From an uncultured SAR86 cluster bacterium (GTDB taxonomy: Bacteria > Pseudomonadota > Gammaproteobacteria > Magnimaribacterales > TMED112): a stretch of DNA of 64,000 nucleotides. Shown in pieces: positions 43,887-53,804 of the stretch (the first letter of the stretch is position 1; every line of letters starts with the position of its first letter). Below the pieces are notes generated by a model. The model saw nothing but the letters and a program-made list of their open reading frames with translations. It was not told the DNA's origin and made no database searches. Where the stretch lies: the NCBI GenBank assembly GCA_902563885.1, contig CACEYZ010000003.1, positions 29,505 through 93,504 on the forward strand. Direction: 5' to 3'. A program made the translations under genes and the position numbers.

Positions 43887-44573
43887 ATGAGAACTGCGTC
43901 AATATTCCTCAAAAAAAAGATGAGTAATGATATTGCTCATTTTTTAGACAATAGTCAAATACATTATTTAAAAAAAGTAATGAAAATTAAACATGACGAA
44001 AAGTTTTACACTTTTGATGGAAATGGATTGAGAGCTTTATGTATACTGACTTCTGATTCAAAGTTAAAAGTTTTAAAAACAAATCAAGAAAAAAGAAAAT
44101 ACCATTGCAGTATGATTATTCCTTTATTAAAGAAAGCAAGATTTGAATATGCCCTCCAAAAATGTGTTGAGTTAGGCATTAAAAATGTGATTACATATAT
44201 TTCTTATAAAGCGCGAGATAAATATGATTTTTCAAAAGAGCTTACTAGGCTAGATAGATATAAGGAAATTATAAAATCAGCATTTCTTCAGTCTGAAAAC
44301 TATTATTTACCTGATATTGAAATAGCAGAATTTCTTTTTGATATTAATTTTGAAAATTTTAAGAACCCTATCTTTTTAGATCAGAATGCAAGTTTAAATT
44401 TAAATAAAGATGAGTATGTTGATGCAATTGTTGTAGGGGGTGAATTTGGCTACCACGAAAAGGAAATTGAATTTTTAGAAAAACGAAAAAATATAAGAAG
44501 TTTTAAGATAAGTTCTAATATACTAAGAGTTGAGACTGCGCCTGTTGTTGCTCTTGCTAAATTAAATTATTAA
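43887..44573 (+). CDS. rsmE: 16S rRNA m3U1498 methyltransferase RsmE
   Basis: RsmE is a SPOUT-class enzyme. The N-terminus MRTASIFL and NSQIHYLKKVMKIK match the family PUA-like domain, which argues for the start at 43887 and not the later ATG at 43920. The knot region is visible as VVGGEFGYHEKEIEFL and ISSNILRVETAPVVAL (normally GPEGG and LG.RILR.ETA). The first motif GGEFG in place of GPEGG is a modest divergence. GshB follows with no spacer. Confidence 0.9.
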   Translation: MRTASIFLKKKMSNDIAHFLDNSQIHYLKKVMKIKHDEKFYTFDGNGLRALCILTSDSKLKVLKTNQEKRKYHCSMIIPLLKKARFEYALQKCVELGIKNVITYISYKARDKYDFSKELTRLDRYKEIIKSAFLQSENYYLPDIEIAEFLFDINFENFKNPIFLDQNASLNLNKDEYVDAIVVGGEFGYHEKEIEFLEKRKNIRSFKISSNILRVETAPVVALAKLNY

Positions 44574-45503
44574 ATGAAAGTAGCCTTTATAATTAACGAT
44601 TTTGACTCAATGAATCTTGAGAAAGATACATCAATTTTTCTTATGAATGAGGCTTATAACCGGGGATATGAAGTTTTTTCCTTTGGCGTTAATGAGATTA
44701 CATATAAATCTAATAATCTCTTTGCTGAATGTGAAAAAGTAAATTTTCCTGATCCAAGTTTACTTTCATTCACAAAAGAAAATGCTTATTTACAAAATCT
44801 TAGGGACTTTGATTATGTGGTAAACAGAGTAACGCCTCCTTTTAACAAGGAATATCTTTATCTAACTCAGCTTTTAGATCTTGCAAAGATTAAATGTATT
44901 AACCCAACACAAGCTTTAAGAGAAGAAAATGAAAAGCTAGTGATTTTGAATTTTCCAGAACTTATACCAGTAACAAAAGTTACGAATTCTCTTGATGAAA
45001 TAAGAAATATGTTTGAAGAGGGATGTAAAAAAATTGTTATCAAACCACTTGACGGAATGGGGGGTAAATCTATATTCAGTTTGAGTGAGTCTGATAAAAA
45101 TATAAATGTAATTTGGGAGACAATTACTCAAAACGGAAGGAAACATGTAATGCTACAAGAGTATGTTGATGAAGCTAAAGAAGGAGATACAAGAATTGTT
45201 TTTATTAACTATAAAATGCTTAACAAGAAAGTTGTGAGAGTCCCATCAGCAGATGACTTTAGGGGTAATTTAGCTGTTGGAGCCAAATATAAAGTTGAAG
45301 ATACTACAGAGTTCGATAAAAAAATTGCGAAACAAATTATTCCTTTTTTAAAAGAGAGAAATATTTATTTTGCTGGTGCAGATTTTCTTGGTAAAAAGCT
45401 CTCTGAAATTAATATTACTTCTCCAACATGTTTACAAGAAATTCATAAAAATAGTGATTTAAATCCTAGCAAGATTTTCTGGGACAACATCGGAAATGAA
45501 TAA
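44574..45503 (+). CDS. gshB: Glutathione synthetase
   Basis: GshB joins gamma-glutamylcysteine and glycine. The 309-residue ATP-grasp protein shows DFDSMNLEKDTS near the start, KPLDGMGGKSIF in the ATP site, VMLQEYVDEAKEGDTRIVFI and a C-terminal glycine-loop equivalent near EINITSPTCLQEI. It implies glutathione synthesis. In E. coli yqgE lies between gshB and ruvX. It is missing here and the genes overlap by 8 bp. Confidence 0.95.
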   Translation: MKVAFIINDFDSMNLEKDTSIFLMNEAYNRGYEVFSFGVNEITYKSNNLFAECEKVNFPDPSLLSFTKENAYLQNLRDFDYVVNRVTPPFNKEYLYLTQLLDLAKIKCINPTQALREENEKLVILNFPELIPVTKVTNSLDEIRNMFEEGCKKIVIKPLDGMGGKSIFSLSESDKNINVIWETITQNGRKHVMLQEYVDEAKEGDTRIVFINYKMLNKKVVRVPSADDFRGNLAVGAKYKVEDTTEFDKKIAKQIIPFLKERNIYFAGADFLGKKLSEINITSPTCLQEIHKNSDLNPSKIFWDNIGNE

Positions 45504-45882
45504 AAATCACAATATGCTTCTTTGTTTTGATTTTGGTGTAAAGAAAATAGGAATTTGTTTTGGAGAAACTATAACAGGAAGCTCTACACCTCTGCCAGTA
45601 ATTAAGAATAATGAGGAGTTGATGAAAAAAATCAAATTATATGTTGATGAATGGGATCCAGACGCTTTTTTAATTGGGTGTCCTTCAAAACCATCTGAAG
45701 ACTTTTTCAGAGAACTTAATATTTTCAAGGAAAATCTAATAAATGAATTTAAATTAGAAGTAATCGAAAGCAATGAAGACTTTACAAGCCAAATAATTTC
45801 ATCAGAATTTAAAAAAGGGGAATATGATTCATTATCAGCACAAAAAATATTTGAAAGTTGGGTAAATACTAAAAATGAGTAA
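45496..45882 (+). CDS. ruvX: RuvX/YqgF, RNase H-fold nuclease
   Basis: YqgF is an RNase H-like protein implicated in 16S rRNA pre-maturation and called a putative Holliday junction resolvase. LCFDFGVKKIGICFGE carries the first catalytic Asp and DAFLIGCPSKPS contains the family core. The length is 128 (E. coli 138). The second in-frame ATG, at 45514, gives a start closer to the family norm. The stop overlaps the dnaG start by 8 bp. Confidence 0.88.
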   Translation: MNKNHNMLLCFDFGVKKIGICFGETITGSSTPLPVIKNNEELMKKIKLYVDEWDPDAFLIGCPSKPSEDFFRELNIFKENLINEFKLEVIESNEDFTSQIISSEFKKGEYDSLSAQKIFESWVNTKNE

Positions 45883-47611
45883 ATCTATCCCAAGAGAGTT
45901 TATAGATAAATTAATTGAGATGTCCGATATAGTTGGAATAATCGGAACGTATGTTGATTTACGCCAATCATCTGGACAATACAGAAGCAAATGTCCTTTT
46001 CATGATGGTGATAATATAACTACATTTTCTGTCAGCCCTCAAAAAGGGATATATCATTGCTTTAAGTGCAATGAAGGAGGAAATGTAATAAGTTTCCTAA
46101 TGAAATACCTGTCACTGGATTTTATTGAAGCAGTTGAAAAACTAGCAGAAATAAATCACGTTGAAATTCCAAGAACAGCAATTAACCAAGGTCCTGATAA
46201 TAGTAAATTTTTTGAAATAAATAAGTTAGTTGCAAATGAATATTTCGCTAATCTGAAGAATGAACCTGCATCAGTAGAATACCTAAAAAAAAGAGGTCTT
46301 ACTGGTGAGACTGCAAAAGATTTTTTAATTGGTTTTGCTCCTAAAGTGCAATCGCAACTAATAGAAAAGCTTAGAGAAAAGTTTGATGATGAATTGCTGA
46401 TAAAAAGTGGTTCTTTTGGTAAAGGAGAAAATGGGTTATATCCATTTTTTAGAAATAGAATAACCTTTCCAATTTTTAATACTAAGGAGAATGTCATTGG
46501 ATTTGGTGGAAGGTCAATAGATGAACAGATGCCAAAGTACCTTAATTCTAAAGAAAGTAATTTTTTTCAAAAGAAAAGAGAACTCTATGGTTTCAACAAA
46601 GCTAGACAAGATAAAGAATTAGATTTTTTCCTCGTGACAGAAGGGTACATGGATGTAATTATGCTTAATCAAAATGGAGTAAACAATGCTGTTGCTTCTT
46701 TAGGTACTGCTTTTTCTTTAAATCATCTTGAAAATCTTTTTAAGTTTAAGAACAAGATAATTTTTTGTTTCGATTCGGATGAGGCTGGTCTTAAAGCGGC
46801 ATGGAGATCACTTAATCAATGCATTAATAAAATTTATGCCGACAGAACGGTTAGATTTCTTTTTTTACCAGCCGGCGAAGATCCAGATTCTTTTATATTG
46901 AAAAATGGTAAAGAAGAATTTTTAAAAAAAGCTGAAAATGCATTGGTATTGGAGAACTTTGTATTTCAATATTTAAAAAGAGGAAAAAATTTAGAATCAC
47001 CAGAAGATATAAGGCTAATTTCATATGAATTGCAAAATTTAACAAAGAATATAGAAGCAGATATATTGAAAGAGACTCTGGTAAATAAAATTTCTAAAGA
47101 ACTGGGAGTAAGTAAAGAAGCTTTAGTTGCAACTAAGAAAAGTGCCCCTAAAGTAAATGCTCAACTTGTAGAGCAACCTTCAAGGGCTAAAACTGATAAA
47201 TCATTTCTATTGTTCATTTACATCTACTCAAATTTTAAAGATTCAATTATAGAGAAAGGGGCACTAAATTTTGTAATTAATTCTGAAGAAGAAGTTTTGG
47301 CTGCTGTAAAAAAAGTTATTAGTTCAATTTCAGATGGTAGCACTGAGCATACTGAATTACGACTTTACACTGAAGCAGAGATGTTAAATCTTAAATTAAG
47401 TGAAGATGATGCTTTACAAGAATTTCAAAGAGTCTCTGATGAAATTCAACTTAAATATGATAAAAATTTTCTTAATGAAATGAAAAAACTGGCAAAAGAT
47501 AGAAAATTAAGCTTTGAAAGGAAAGAAAATCTGCAAAAAACTTTAAATTTGAGTGATAATATCTCAACTCAGGAAGAGGAGCTGATTAAACTCTTAAATG
47601 ACTATGCTTGA
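45875..47611 (+). CDS. dnaG: DNA primase DnaG
   Basis: DnaG makes RNA primers for replication. The N-terminal zinc ribbon has the ligand set CPFH...CFKC (CPFHDGDN and YHCFKCNEGG). The TOPRIM core shows GFGGRSID, VTEGYMDVI with the catalytic Glu and FCFDSDEAGLKAA. The C-terminal helicase-interacting part follows. The length of 578 is normal. It lies directly upstream of rpoD with a 31-bp gap, as in the classical macromolecular synthesis operon, here without rpsU. Confidence 0.95.
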   Translation: MSKSIPREFIDKLIEMSDIVGIIGTYVDLRQSSGQYRSKCPFHDGDNITTFSVSPQKGIYHCFKCNEGGNVISFLMKYLSLDFIEAVEKLAEINHVEIPRTAINQGPDNSKFFEINKLVANEYFANLKNEPASVEYLKKRGLTGETAKDFLIGFAPKVQSQLIEKLREKFDDELLIKSGSFGKGENGLYPFFRNRITFPIFNTKENVIGFGGRSIDEQMPKYLNSKESNFFQKKRELYGFNKARQDKELDFFLVTEGYMDVIMLNQNGVNNAVASLGTAFSLNHLENLFKFKNKIIFCFDSDEAGLKAAWRSLNQCINKIYADRTVRFLFLPAGEDPDSFILKNGKEEFLKKAENALVLENFVFQYLKRGKNLESPEDIRLISYELQNLTKNIEADILKETLVNKISKELGVSKEALVATKKSAPKVNAQLVEQPSRAKTDKSFLLFIYIYSNFKDSIIEKGALNFVINSEEEVLAAVKKVISSISDGSTEHTELRLYTEAEMLNLKLSEDDALQEFQRVSDEIQLKYDKNFLNEMKKLAKDRKLSFERKENLQKTLNLSDNISTQEEELIKLLNDYA

Positions 47612-47642
47612 AAATAGTTAAATTAGAGGTATATAAAGAACA

Positions 47643-49466
47643 ATGTCTGAAAAAATTAATCCAGAAGAGAAAAATGCAGCAAATGATATAGCTCAATTAA
47701 TTCAGTTAGGCCGTGATCAAGGTTTTTTAACTCATGCAGATATAAATGATACTTTGCCTGAGGGTTCAACAGACGAAGACAATTTTCCAGAAATTCTTCA
47801 AGCACTTAAAGATATGGGGATTAAAGTTTTTGAAGAAACTCCTGATCAAGATGAGTTAATGCTTGGAGAAGATGAAGACACCGACGACCTAGCTGCAGAA
47901 GATGCAGTCGCAGCTCTTTCTCAAACCGAAATTGAATCAGGAAGAACAACTGATCCTGTACGAATGTACATGAGAGAGATGGGAAGTGTAGATCTCTTGA
48001 CTAAAACAGGTGAAATCGATATCGCAAAGAGAATAGAAAAAGCTATGAAGGAAGTTCTTTCATTATGTGCTGAGTATCCTTTATGTATTGAATATATCCT
48101 AGATTTTTACGGAAGGATAAAAAATGAAGAAAAGAAAACTCAAGATTTAATTTCTGGTTTTATGCTAGATGAACCCGAAAGTGAAATAGTTGAAGAAGAG
48201 TTTAATGAACAAAACGAGCAAACTGAAGAGATTGAAGATGATGAGAATGAAGAATCTTCAGCAATATCATTTGAGGAGTGCACAGAAGTAATTAAAAAAA
48301 TTAAAAGAAACTACAACATTTATGTTAAATCTTTGAACAATGGCAAACTTGATCCAAAAGCTCAAAAAGCCCTAGATAAACTCAAAGAAGAATTCCAAAA
48401 AATTAAGTTTAATTCTAAAGTATTCGACACGCTGGTTTTAATTCCTGCTGAGAGAAAAGCACAAGTGGGAGCTTTTGAGAAAGAACTTAAAAAATTGCTT
48501 GTTAAAAATGTGGGCCTTCCAAATAAAGAAGCAAGAACTTTAATTGAAGAAAATCTCATAAATATCAGGCTTCTAACCAAACTTTCCAAAGACAAAAAAC
48601 TTAAGAAAAAGATTGAAGCCATAAAGCCTACGTTTATAAGGATTCAGAGAGATCTCATCAAAATCGACGAAAACAATTTAATGCCTGTAACTCAAATTTT
48701 GTCACTCAATAAACGAATTAATAAAGCCTATAGAGGTTTATTAAGAGCAAAAAAAGAAATGATAGAGGCGAATTTAAGATTAGTAATTTCGATAGCAAAA
48801 AAATATACAAATAGAGGGCTACAGTTTTTAGACCTTATTCAAGAAGGCAATATTGGTCTCATGAAAGCAGTTGATAAATTTGAATACAGAAGAGGTTATA
48901 AATTTTCAACTTATGCTACTTGGTGGATAAGACAAGCGATAACTAGGTCAATTGCTGATCAAGCCAGAACAATTAGAATTCCAGTCCACATGATTGAAAC
49001 GATTAATAAGCTAAATAGACTCTCCAGACAAATGATGCAAGAAATTGGAAGAGAGCCTACTCCTGAAGAGATGTCAAAGAGGTTAGATATTCCAGAAGAT
49101 AAAATGAGAAAGGTAATGAAAATTGCAAAAGAGCCGATATCAATGGAAACACCAATCGGTGATGATGAAGATTCAAATCTTGGTGATTTTCTTGAAGATA
49201 GTTCAATCAATTCGCCTATAGATGACGCATCAATAAGAGGTCTTAAAGATGCTACTGATGAAATATTGGGATCATTAACTGCGAGAGAAGCAAAAGTCCT
49301 AAGGATGAGATTTGGTATTGGCATGAATAATGACCACACTCTTGAAGAGGTTGGAAAACAATTTGATGTGACTAGAGAAAGAATAAGACAAATTGAAGCT
49401 AAAGCACTCAGAAAACTACGTCATCCATCTCGTTCTGATGTGTTAAAAAGTTTCTTGCATGAATAA
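47643..49466 (+). CDS. rpoD: Primary sigma factor RpoD (sigma-70)
   Basis: This is the housekeeping sigma factor, 607 residues. Region 1.1 is present near the N-terminus ([21 protein letters not shown]). Region 1.2 has [16 protein letters not shown], then an acidic non-conserved region, region 2 ([21 protein letters not shown], and [16 protein letters not shown]), region 3 and region 4 with [19 protein letters not shown]. It is the target of the 6S RNA encoded at 29 kb. PiT follows by 47 bp with no evident terminator. Confidence 0.97.
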   Translation: MSEKINPEEKNAANDIAQLIQLGRDQGFLTHADINDTLPEGSTDEDNFPEILQALKDMGIKVFEETPDQDELMLGEDEDTDDLAAEDAVAALSQTEIESGRTTDPVRMYMREMGSVDLLTKTGEIDIAKRIEKAMKEVLSLCAEYPLCIEYILDFYGRIKNEEKKTQDLISGFMLDEPESEIVEEEFNEQNEQTEEIEDDENEESSAISFEECTEVIKKIKRNYNIYVKSLNNGKLDPKAQKALDKLKEEFQKIKFNSKVFDTLVLIPAERKAQVGAFEKELKKLLVKNVGLPNKEARTLIEENLINIRLLTKLSKDKKLKKKIEAIKPTFIRIQRDLIKIDENNLMPVTQILSLNKRINKAYRGLLRAKKEMIEANLRLVISIAKKYTNRGLQFLDLIQEGNIGLMKAVDKFEYRRGYKFSTYATWWIRQAITRSIADQARTIRIPVHMIETINKLNRLSRQMMQEIGREPTPEEMSKRLDIPEDKMRKVMKIAKEPISMETPIGDDEDSNLGDFLEDSSINSPIDDASIRGLKDATDEILGSLTAREAKVLRMRFGIGMNNDHTLEEVGKQFDVTRERIRQIEAKALRKLRHPSRSDVLKSFLHE

Positions 49467-49513
49467 AACTTTCAGATACTATAAAACCTAACGTTTAACT
49501 CTAATAGAGCATT

Positions 49514-50794
49514 GTGGAATTCATAATTGAGAATTTTTACCTAATTATTGCGTCAGCATTAATTTTTGGTTTCTTTATGGCTTATGGTATTGGAGCTAAC
49601 GATGTGGCGAATGCTATGGGTACTTCTGTTGGAAGTAGAGCTCTAACTCTCACTCAAGCTTTGGTAATAGCAGCTATTTTTGAATTCCTAGGTGCATATT
49701 TAGCTGGAGCTGAAGTTACAACAACAATTAAAGAAAATATCGTATCTCCTAGTAACTTTGATGCAAATCCCTCGATATTTGTTTTAGGTATGCTCTCTAG
49801 TCTGCTAGCAGCAGGAGCATGGTTATTAATAGCAACAGTTTTTGGATTACCTGTCTCAACAACACATGCAATAATTGGGGCAATTGCAGGTTTTTCAGTA
49901 TTCTATTTAGGCTGGTCATCAGTCAGTTGGGGATACATCGGGAGCATTACAATATCATGGCTTATCACTCCTTTACTTGCAGCCTTATTATCTGGACTTC
50001 TCTATTTCAGTGCAAAGAAATTAATTATTAAATCAGATACCCCAATCGAATCAGGAAGAAGATATATACCAATGTATGCTGGACTTGTTGGGTTCATTAT
50101 ATCTGCTATTACACTTAATAAGAGTTTAAAGAATACTGATGTTCCTGAATTAATAACTGAAACTTTCGGTGGATCTGATTTATTAATTGTAAATATATTA
50201 ATTTCGTTATCTGTCGCTCTTATTTGTTATGCGATTTCAAGATTAATTTTATCGCATTATATTTCCACAACACCAAATCCAGATGTTGAAGGAAAGTTTG
50301 CAGTTCTAATGATTTTTACAGCTTGTTCAATTGCATTTGCTCACGGTTCAAATGATGTGGCTAACGCTGTTGGCCCAATGGCTGCAGTTATTTCTACAAT
50401 TGAAAACTTAGGTTCTATTGAAGCAAGCGCCACTGTACCAGAATGGGTACTTTTAACTGGAGCAATTGGTATTGTTTTAGGAATGCTTACGTTGGGGTTT
50501 AGAGTCATTAAAACAGTCGGCGAGAAAATAACAAAATTGAAGCCGAGTAAAGGTTTTGCAGCAGAAATGTCTACAGCTATCGTAGTTCTTTTAGGAAGTA
50601 TCTCTGGGATTCCTCTGTCTACAACTCACACACTAGTAGGTGCTGTTATAGGCATAGGTATATTCAGTAAAAATGAAGTCAATTATAGATCTGTTTTACA
50701 AATCTTAGGTTCATGGTTTATAACAATTCCTGGAGGTGCTGTTTTAGCGATAATGTTCTTTGTTATACTCAAAAATCTCTTTGGAGTTATGTAG
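49514..50794 (+). CDS. pit: PiT-family inorganic phosphate permease
   Basis: This low-affinity phosphate transporter has two inverted-repeat signatures GANDVANAMGT and GSNDVANAVGP, and about ten membrane segments. The length of 426 is typical of bacterial PiT. The start is a GTG at 49514. Its stop overlaps by one base the GTG of the next gene, which opens a unit of signalling genes. No PhoU-like gene is adjacent, although PiT is often coupled to one. Confidence 0.92.
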   Translation: MEFIIENFYLIIASALIFGFFMAYGIGANDVANAMGTSVGSRALTLTQALVIAAIFEFLGAYLAGAEVTTTIKENIVSPSNFDANPSIFVLGMLSSLLAAGAWLLIATVFGLPVSTTHAIIGAIAGFSVFYLGWSSVSWGYIGSITISWLITPLLAALLSGLLYFSAKKLIIKSDTPIESGRRYIPMYAGLVGFIISAITLNKSLKNTDVPELITETFGGSDLLIVNILISLSVALICYAISRLILSHYISTTPNPDVEGKFAVLMIFTACSIAFAHGSNDVANAVGPMAAVISTIENLGSIEASATVPEWVLLTGAIGIVLGMLTLGFRVIKTVGEKITKLKPSKGFAAEMSTAIVVLLGSISGIPLSTTHTLVGAVIGIGIFSKNEVNYRSVLQILGSWFITIPGGAVLAIMFFVILKNLFGVM

Positions 50795-51282
50795 TGGATT
50801 TTGAATACTGGATAGAGTTAGTCAATAAAGTTGTAAATATTATTACAGGACCAGCAGTTATTTTTAGTGTTTGGTTTCTTGTAGCTCAAATAAGAACACA
50901 GATTAAAGTTGGAAAAGCTGCTTCTAGACAATCTATTGCAGAAGCTCATCAAGAAGTTACTCTCGCTGGTCTCGATCCTCTTTTAATGAAAGCCAAAAAA
51001 AAATTAATCCAGAAAAAAGAGTTAGATATTGAAGAAGAAGTTGCTCTAAGAATTCATATGACAGCAATATTGAGGGCAAGAGAAAATCATTTTTATCAAC
51101 ACCAAATGGGAATGCTTGATATCGAAGAGTGGAAAACTATGAGAAAAGCATTAGGAACACTATTTATTGATAATCAGTTAAATTTAGATATTTGGAATAA
51201 AAGTAAATCTACCTTTAATCCTGATTTTGTGAAAATAGTTGATGAAGAAATACAAATGAGAAAAGATACATTTAAAAAATGA
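50794..51282 (+). CDS. Membrane-anchored small protein of unknown function
   Basis: I do not recognise this family. Starting at the GTG at 50794, one base inside the pit stop, it has 162 residues: one N-terminal membrane helix (IITGPAVIFSVWFLVAQI) and a cytoplasmic, helical, charged domain. A longer frame beginning within pit exists but reads out-of-frame pit sequence. It overlaps the EAL gene by 4 bp. The location suggests an accessory subunit of the signalling unit; it might sense or anchor a partner. Confidence 0.75.
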   Translation: MDFEYWIELVNKVVNIITGPAVIFSVWFLVAQIRTQIKVGKAASRQSIAEAHQEVTLAGLDPLLMKAKKKLIQKKELDIEEEVALRIHMTAILRARENHFYQHQMGMLDIEEWKTMRKALGTLFIDNQLNLDIWNKSKSTFNPDFVKIVDEEIQMRKDTFKK

Positions 51283-52370
51283 CAAACAAAGAAGATAATT
51301 TAAAGTTTCTATCACAGTCTTTGAAAATGCATCAAAGACCTTTCATCATTACCTCTACTTCTGGTGAAGTGCTTTGGCTAAATAATGCGAGCAAATATAT
51401 ATTTTCATTGAAAGATAATGACAAACCAAATCTTTTATTCATTGATGAGAAAGATCTAGAGAAGGCACAATTTGACTCAGAGATAGCCGATTCATTCGAT
51501 GTGTTTATGAAAATAAATCTTAGAAAGAAAGATTTTGTTATGAGAGTTTTATTACATGTAATTCCTGTGGATGATCAGAAATATTTCCTTATTGAAATTG
51601 TTTCAAACTCAAAGGAAAACCTATTTGCGTTAAAAACTATCTTGTCTTGTCTAGAGCACGATAGAATTGGCATGAATTATCAAAAACAATACAGACTTAC
51701 TGGCAATAAAGAGCTCACAGGGATAGAGGCCTTAATAAGATTCTATGATGAGAATAATAAAGTTATTCCAAACGATAAGGTCATACCATTTATTGAGGGT
51801 GAAAATGTTTTTTCATTAGTAGTTATAGCTTCAATGGATATCGTAAAAGAGTATTTTGATGCCAAAAAAGAAAAAGGATTAGAGGATGTCACACTATTCT
51901 TCAATGTTTCAGCACATACAATTTTACATAAAGATTTTCTTGCGATATTTAAAGACTTTATACAAAGACTAGACATTAAACCTGGTGATTTTGGTATAGA
52001 GGTTACTGAAACAGCTGAACTAAACAACTTATCAACAGCATCACTAAGGCTTTCCAGTATAAAAAATTTAGGAGTATCAATAGCACTTGACGATTTTGGT
52101 GCTGGATACTCAGCCTTAAGATATCTTAAGGATCTGCCAGTTGATGTTCTAAAATTGGATAAAAGTTTCACATTTGAATTAGATGAAACCCATAATCAAA
52201 GTCTAGTTCAAATTGCAAAACTGATGGCAGATTCACTATCTATGGAATTCATTTGTGAAGGACTAGAAGAGGAGTGGCAAGTAAAAAGGGCTATAAGTTT
52301 GGGATGTGAGATGGGACAAGGTTTCTATCTTCATAAGCCATGTTCACTAGAAGACCTGAATAATGAGTGA
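51279..52370 (+). CDS. PAS-like/EAL cyclic-di-GMP phosphodiesterase
   Basis: The product hydrolyses c-di-GMP if active. A PAS-like sensory domain (residues about 15-115) precedes the EAL domain. All catalytic signatures are present: E150 in EALIR, the Asn in FFNVSAH, EVTETAE, DDFGAGYS, KLDKSF, the Glu in CEGLEEE and Gln in GQGFYLHKP. It should yield pGpG, a substrate of Orn, which is also in this window. No membrane segment is visible. It overlaps the GGDEF gene by 8 bp and its upstream neighbour by 4 bp. Confidence 0.92.
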   Translation: MTNKEDNLKFLSQSLKMHQRPFIITSTSGEVLWLNNASKYIFSLKDNDKPNLLFIDEKDLEKAQFDSEIADSFDVFMKINLRKKDFVMRVLLHVIPVDDQKYFLIEIVSNSKENLFALKTILSCLEHDRIGMNYQKQYRLTGNKELTGIEALIRFYDENNKVIPNDKVIPFIEGENVFSLVVIASMDIVKEYFDAKKEKGLEDVTLFFNVSAHTILHKDFLAIFKDFIQRLDIKPGDFGIEVTETAELNNLSTASLRLSSIKNLGVSIALDDFGAGYSALRYLKDLPVDVLKLDKSFTFELDETHNQSLVQIAKLMADSLSMEFICEGLEEEWQVKRAISLGCEMGQGFYLHKPCSLEDLNNE

Positions 52371-53802
52371 CAAAAAAGAGAGAATATTACTTACTCAAAT
52401 AAAACAAGACTTCACTACACCTGTAGATGCTATTTCAGACTATATAAATCTAATTATTGATTCTAGCGATGTATATGATGAAGAAATTACTGATGAATTT
52501 GAAAACATCAAAAAATCAGCAAAAACACTTAGACTTAATTTTATAGAAGCATTTAAAGAATATGCAGAACAAAAAAATAAATCCATAAAAAATGATGAAG
52601 AGGCCTCTGTTCTTAGACATGATTTACGAACGCCTTTAAATGGAATAATTGGCTACAGTGAAATTCTTATTGAAGATTACGAAGACGATATTAACGATAA
52701 TCATAAAGAAGATCTTGGTAATATTATAAATCTTGCAAAAGAGGTAGAGAATGCTATTTCTAACTTTGTAGATTTCTTAAAAGGAGGATCAAAGGTTGAT
52801 TTATCTAAACAAGATAATGAAGGAAGTGCGGAGAGTCTATTTAGTTCTTTGGGAAAAATTGAAGCAGAAATAAAAATTAATGATGAAATTAAAAAATCAA
52901 AAATTTTAATTGTTGACGATATCAAAACAAACTGTGATGTACTTCAAAGAAGGTTAGAATCTTCAGGATTCAAAACTGAAGTAGCGATGTCTGGTAAGGA
53001 AGCTTTAGCGGCAGTTGATAAAAAAAATTATGACCTTGTACTTCTTGATGTCTTGATGCCAGAAATCAACGGATTAGAGGTTCTTATTAAGGCAAGAGAA
53101 AAATTTGATCTAGATAAACTTCCAATAATAATGGTTTCATCATTTGATGATGTCGAAAGCATTTCGAAGTGTTTGCAGTTAGGTGCTAATGAGTATCTTC
53201 CAAAACCACTTAATTCAACAATACTACTTGCTAAGGTTGCAGCTACCCTTGAAAGAAAAATGCTTAGAGAAAGAGAAAAAGAACTACTATCAGAGCTACA
53301 TCACCAAGCAATAACAGATGAGATGACAGGAATTCCAAACAGAAGGTTTGTATTTGAAGAGCTTGAGAAAAATTTTAATGAAATAAAAGATAAAAATAAG
53401 GAAAACTTTGCGGTTGTTATATTTGATATCGATCATTTCAAAAATGTAAATGATACTTATGGTCACGCGGCCGGGGACGAGATTATCAAAAAGGTGTGTG
53501 ATTTAGCAAGAGATAGTATTGAAAGTCCAAGTATTTTTGGCAGAATTGGTGGTGAAGAGTTCTTGGCAATAATTTACAACAGTTCAATGAATTATTTGCA
53601 TGATTTATGTGAAAAAATTCGTCAGGTGGTTGAGAAAGAAACAACTTTATTCGATAATCAAAAAATAAAGGTAACTATCAGTGGTGGTGGAGCCTTTACA
53701 AGTGAAAGCCTAAATATTTCAGATTTGGTAAATAAAGCTGATGAAAGGCTCTATCTTTCAAAGAAGAATGGGCGAAATAAATTTTATTTAAAAGAGGATT
53801 AA
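52363..53802 (+). CDS. HisKA-REC-GGDEF diguanylate cyclase lacking a kinase ATPase domain
   Basis: The 479-residue protein has, in order, a degenerate H-box helix (residues 15-27, QDFTTPVDAISDY), an intact H-box (H86 in RHDLRTPLNGIIGYSEIL), a receiver domain (D229 in LLDVLMPEINGL, K281) and a GGDEF domain with active-site GGEEF (396-400) and FDIDHFKNVND. There is no HATPase domain, so H86 must be modified by another kinase or serve in dimerisation. The RxxD I-site is absent, which argues against allosteric product inhibition. The stop is 2 bp before the receiver gene. Confidence 0.9.
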   Translation: MSDKKERILLTQIKQDFTTPVDAISDYINLIIDSSDVYDEEITDEFENIKKSAKTLRLNFIEAFKEYAEQKNKSIKNDEEASVLRHDLRTPLNGIIGYSEILIEDYEDDINDNHKEDLGNIINLAKEVENAISNFVDFLKGGSKVDLSKQDNEGSAESLFSSLGKIEAEIKINDEIKKSKILIVDDIKTNCDVLQRRLESSGFKTEVAMSGKEALAAVDKKNYDLVLLDVLMPEINGLEVLIKAREKFDLDKLPIIMVSSFDDVESISKCLQLGANEYLPKPLNSTILLAKVAATLERKMLREREKELLSELHHQAITDEMTGIPNRRFVFEELEKNFNEIKDKNKENFAVVIFDIDHFKNVNDTYGHAAGDEIIKKVCDLARDSIESPSIFGRIGGEEFLAIIYNSSMNYLHDLCEKIRQVVEKETTLFDNQKIKVTISGGGAFTSESLNISDLVNKADERLYLSKKNGRNKFYLKED

Positions 53803-53804
53803 CG

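Noticed and set aside
51743..52171. Minus-strand 142-codon ORF over the EAL gene
   Set aside because: Serine-rich antisense translation of a conserved catalytic domain, typical of a shadow frame.
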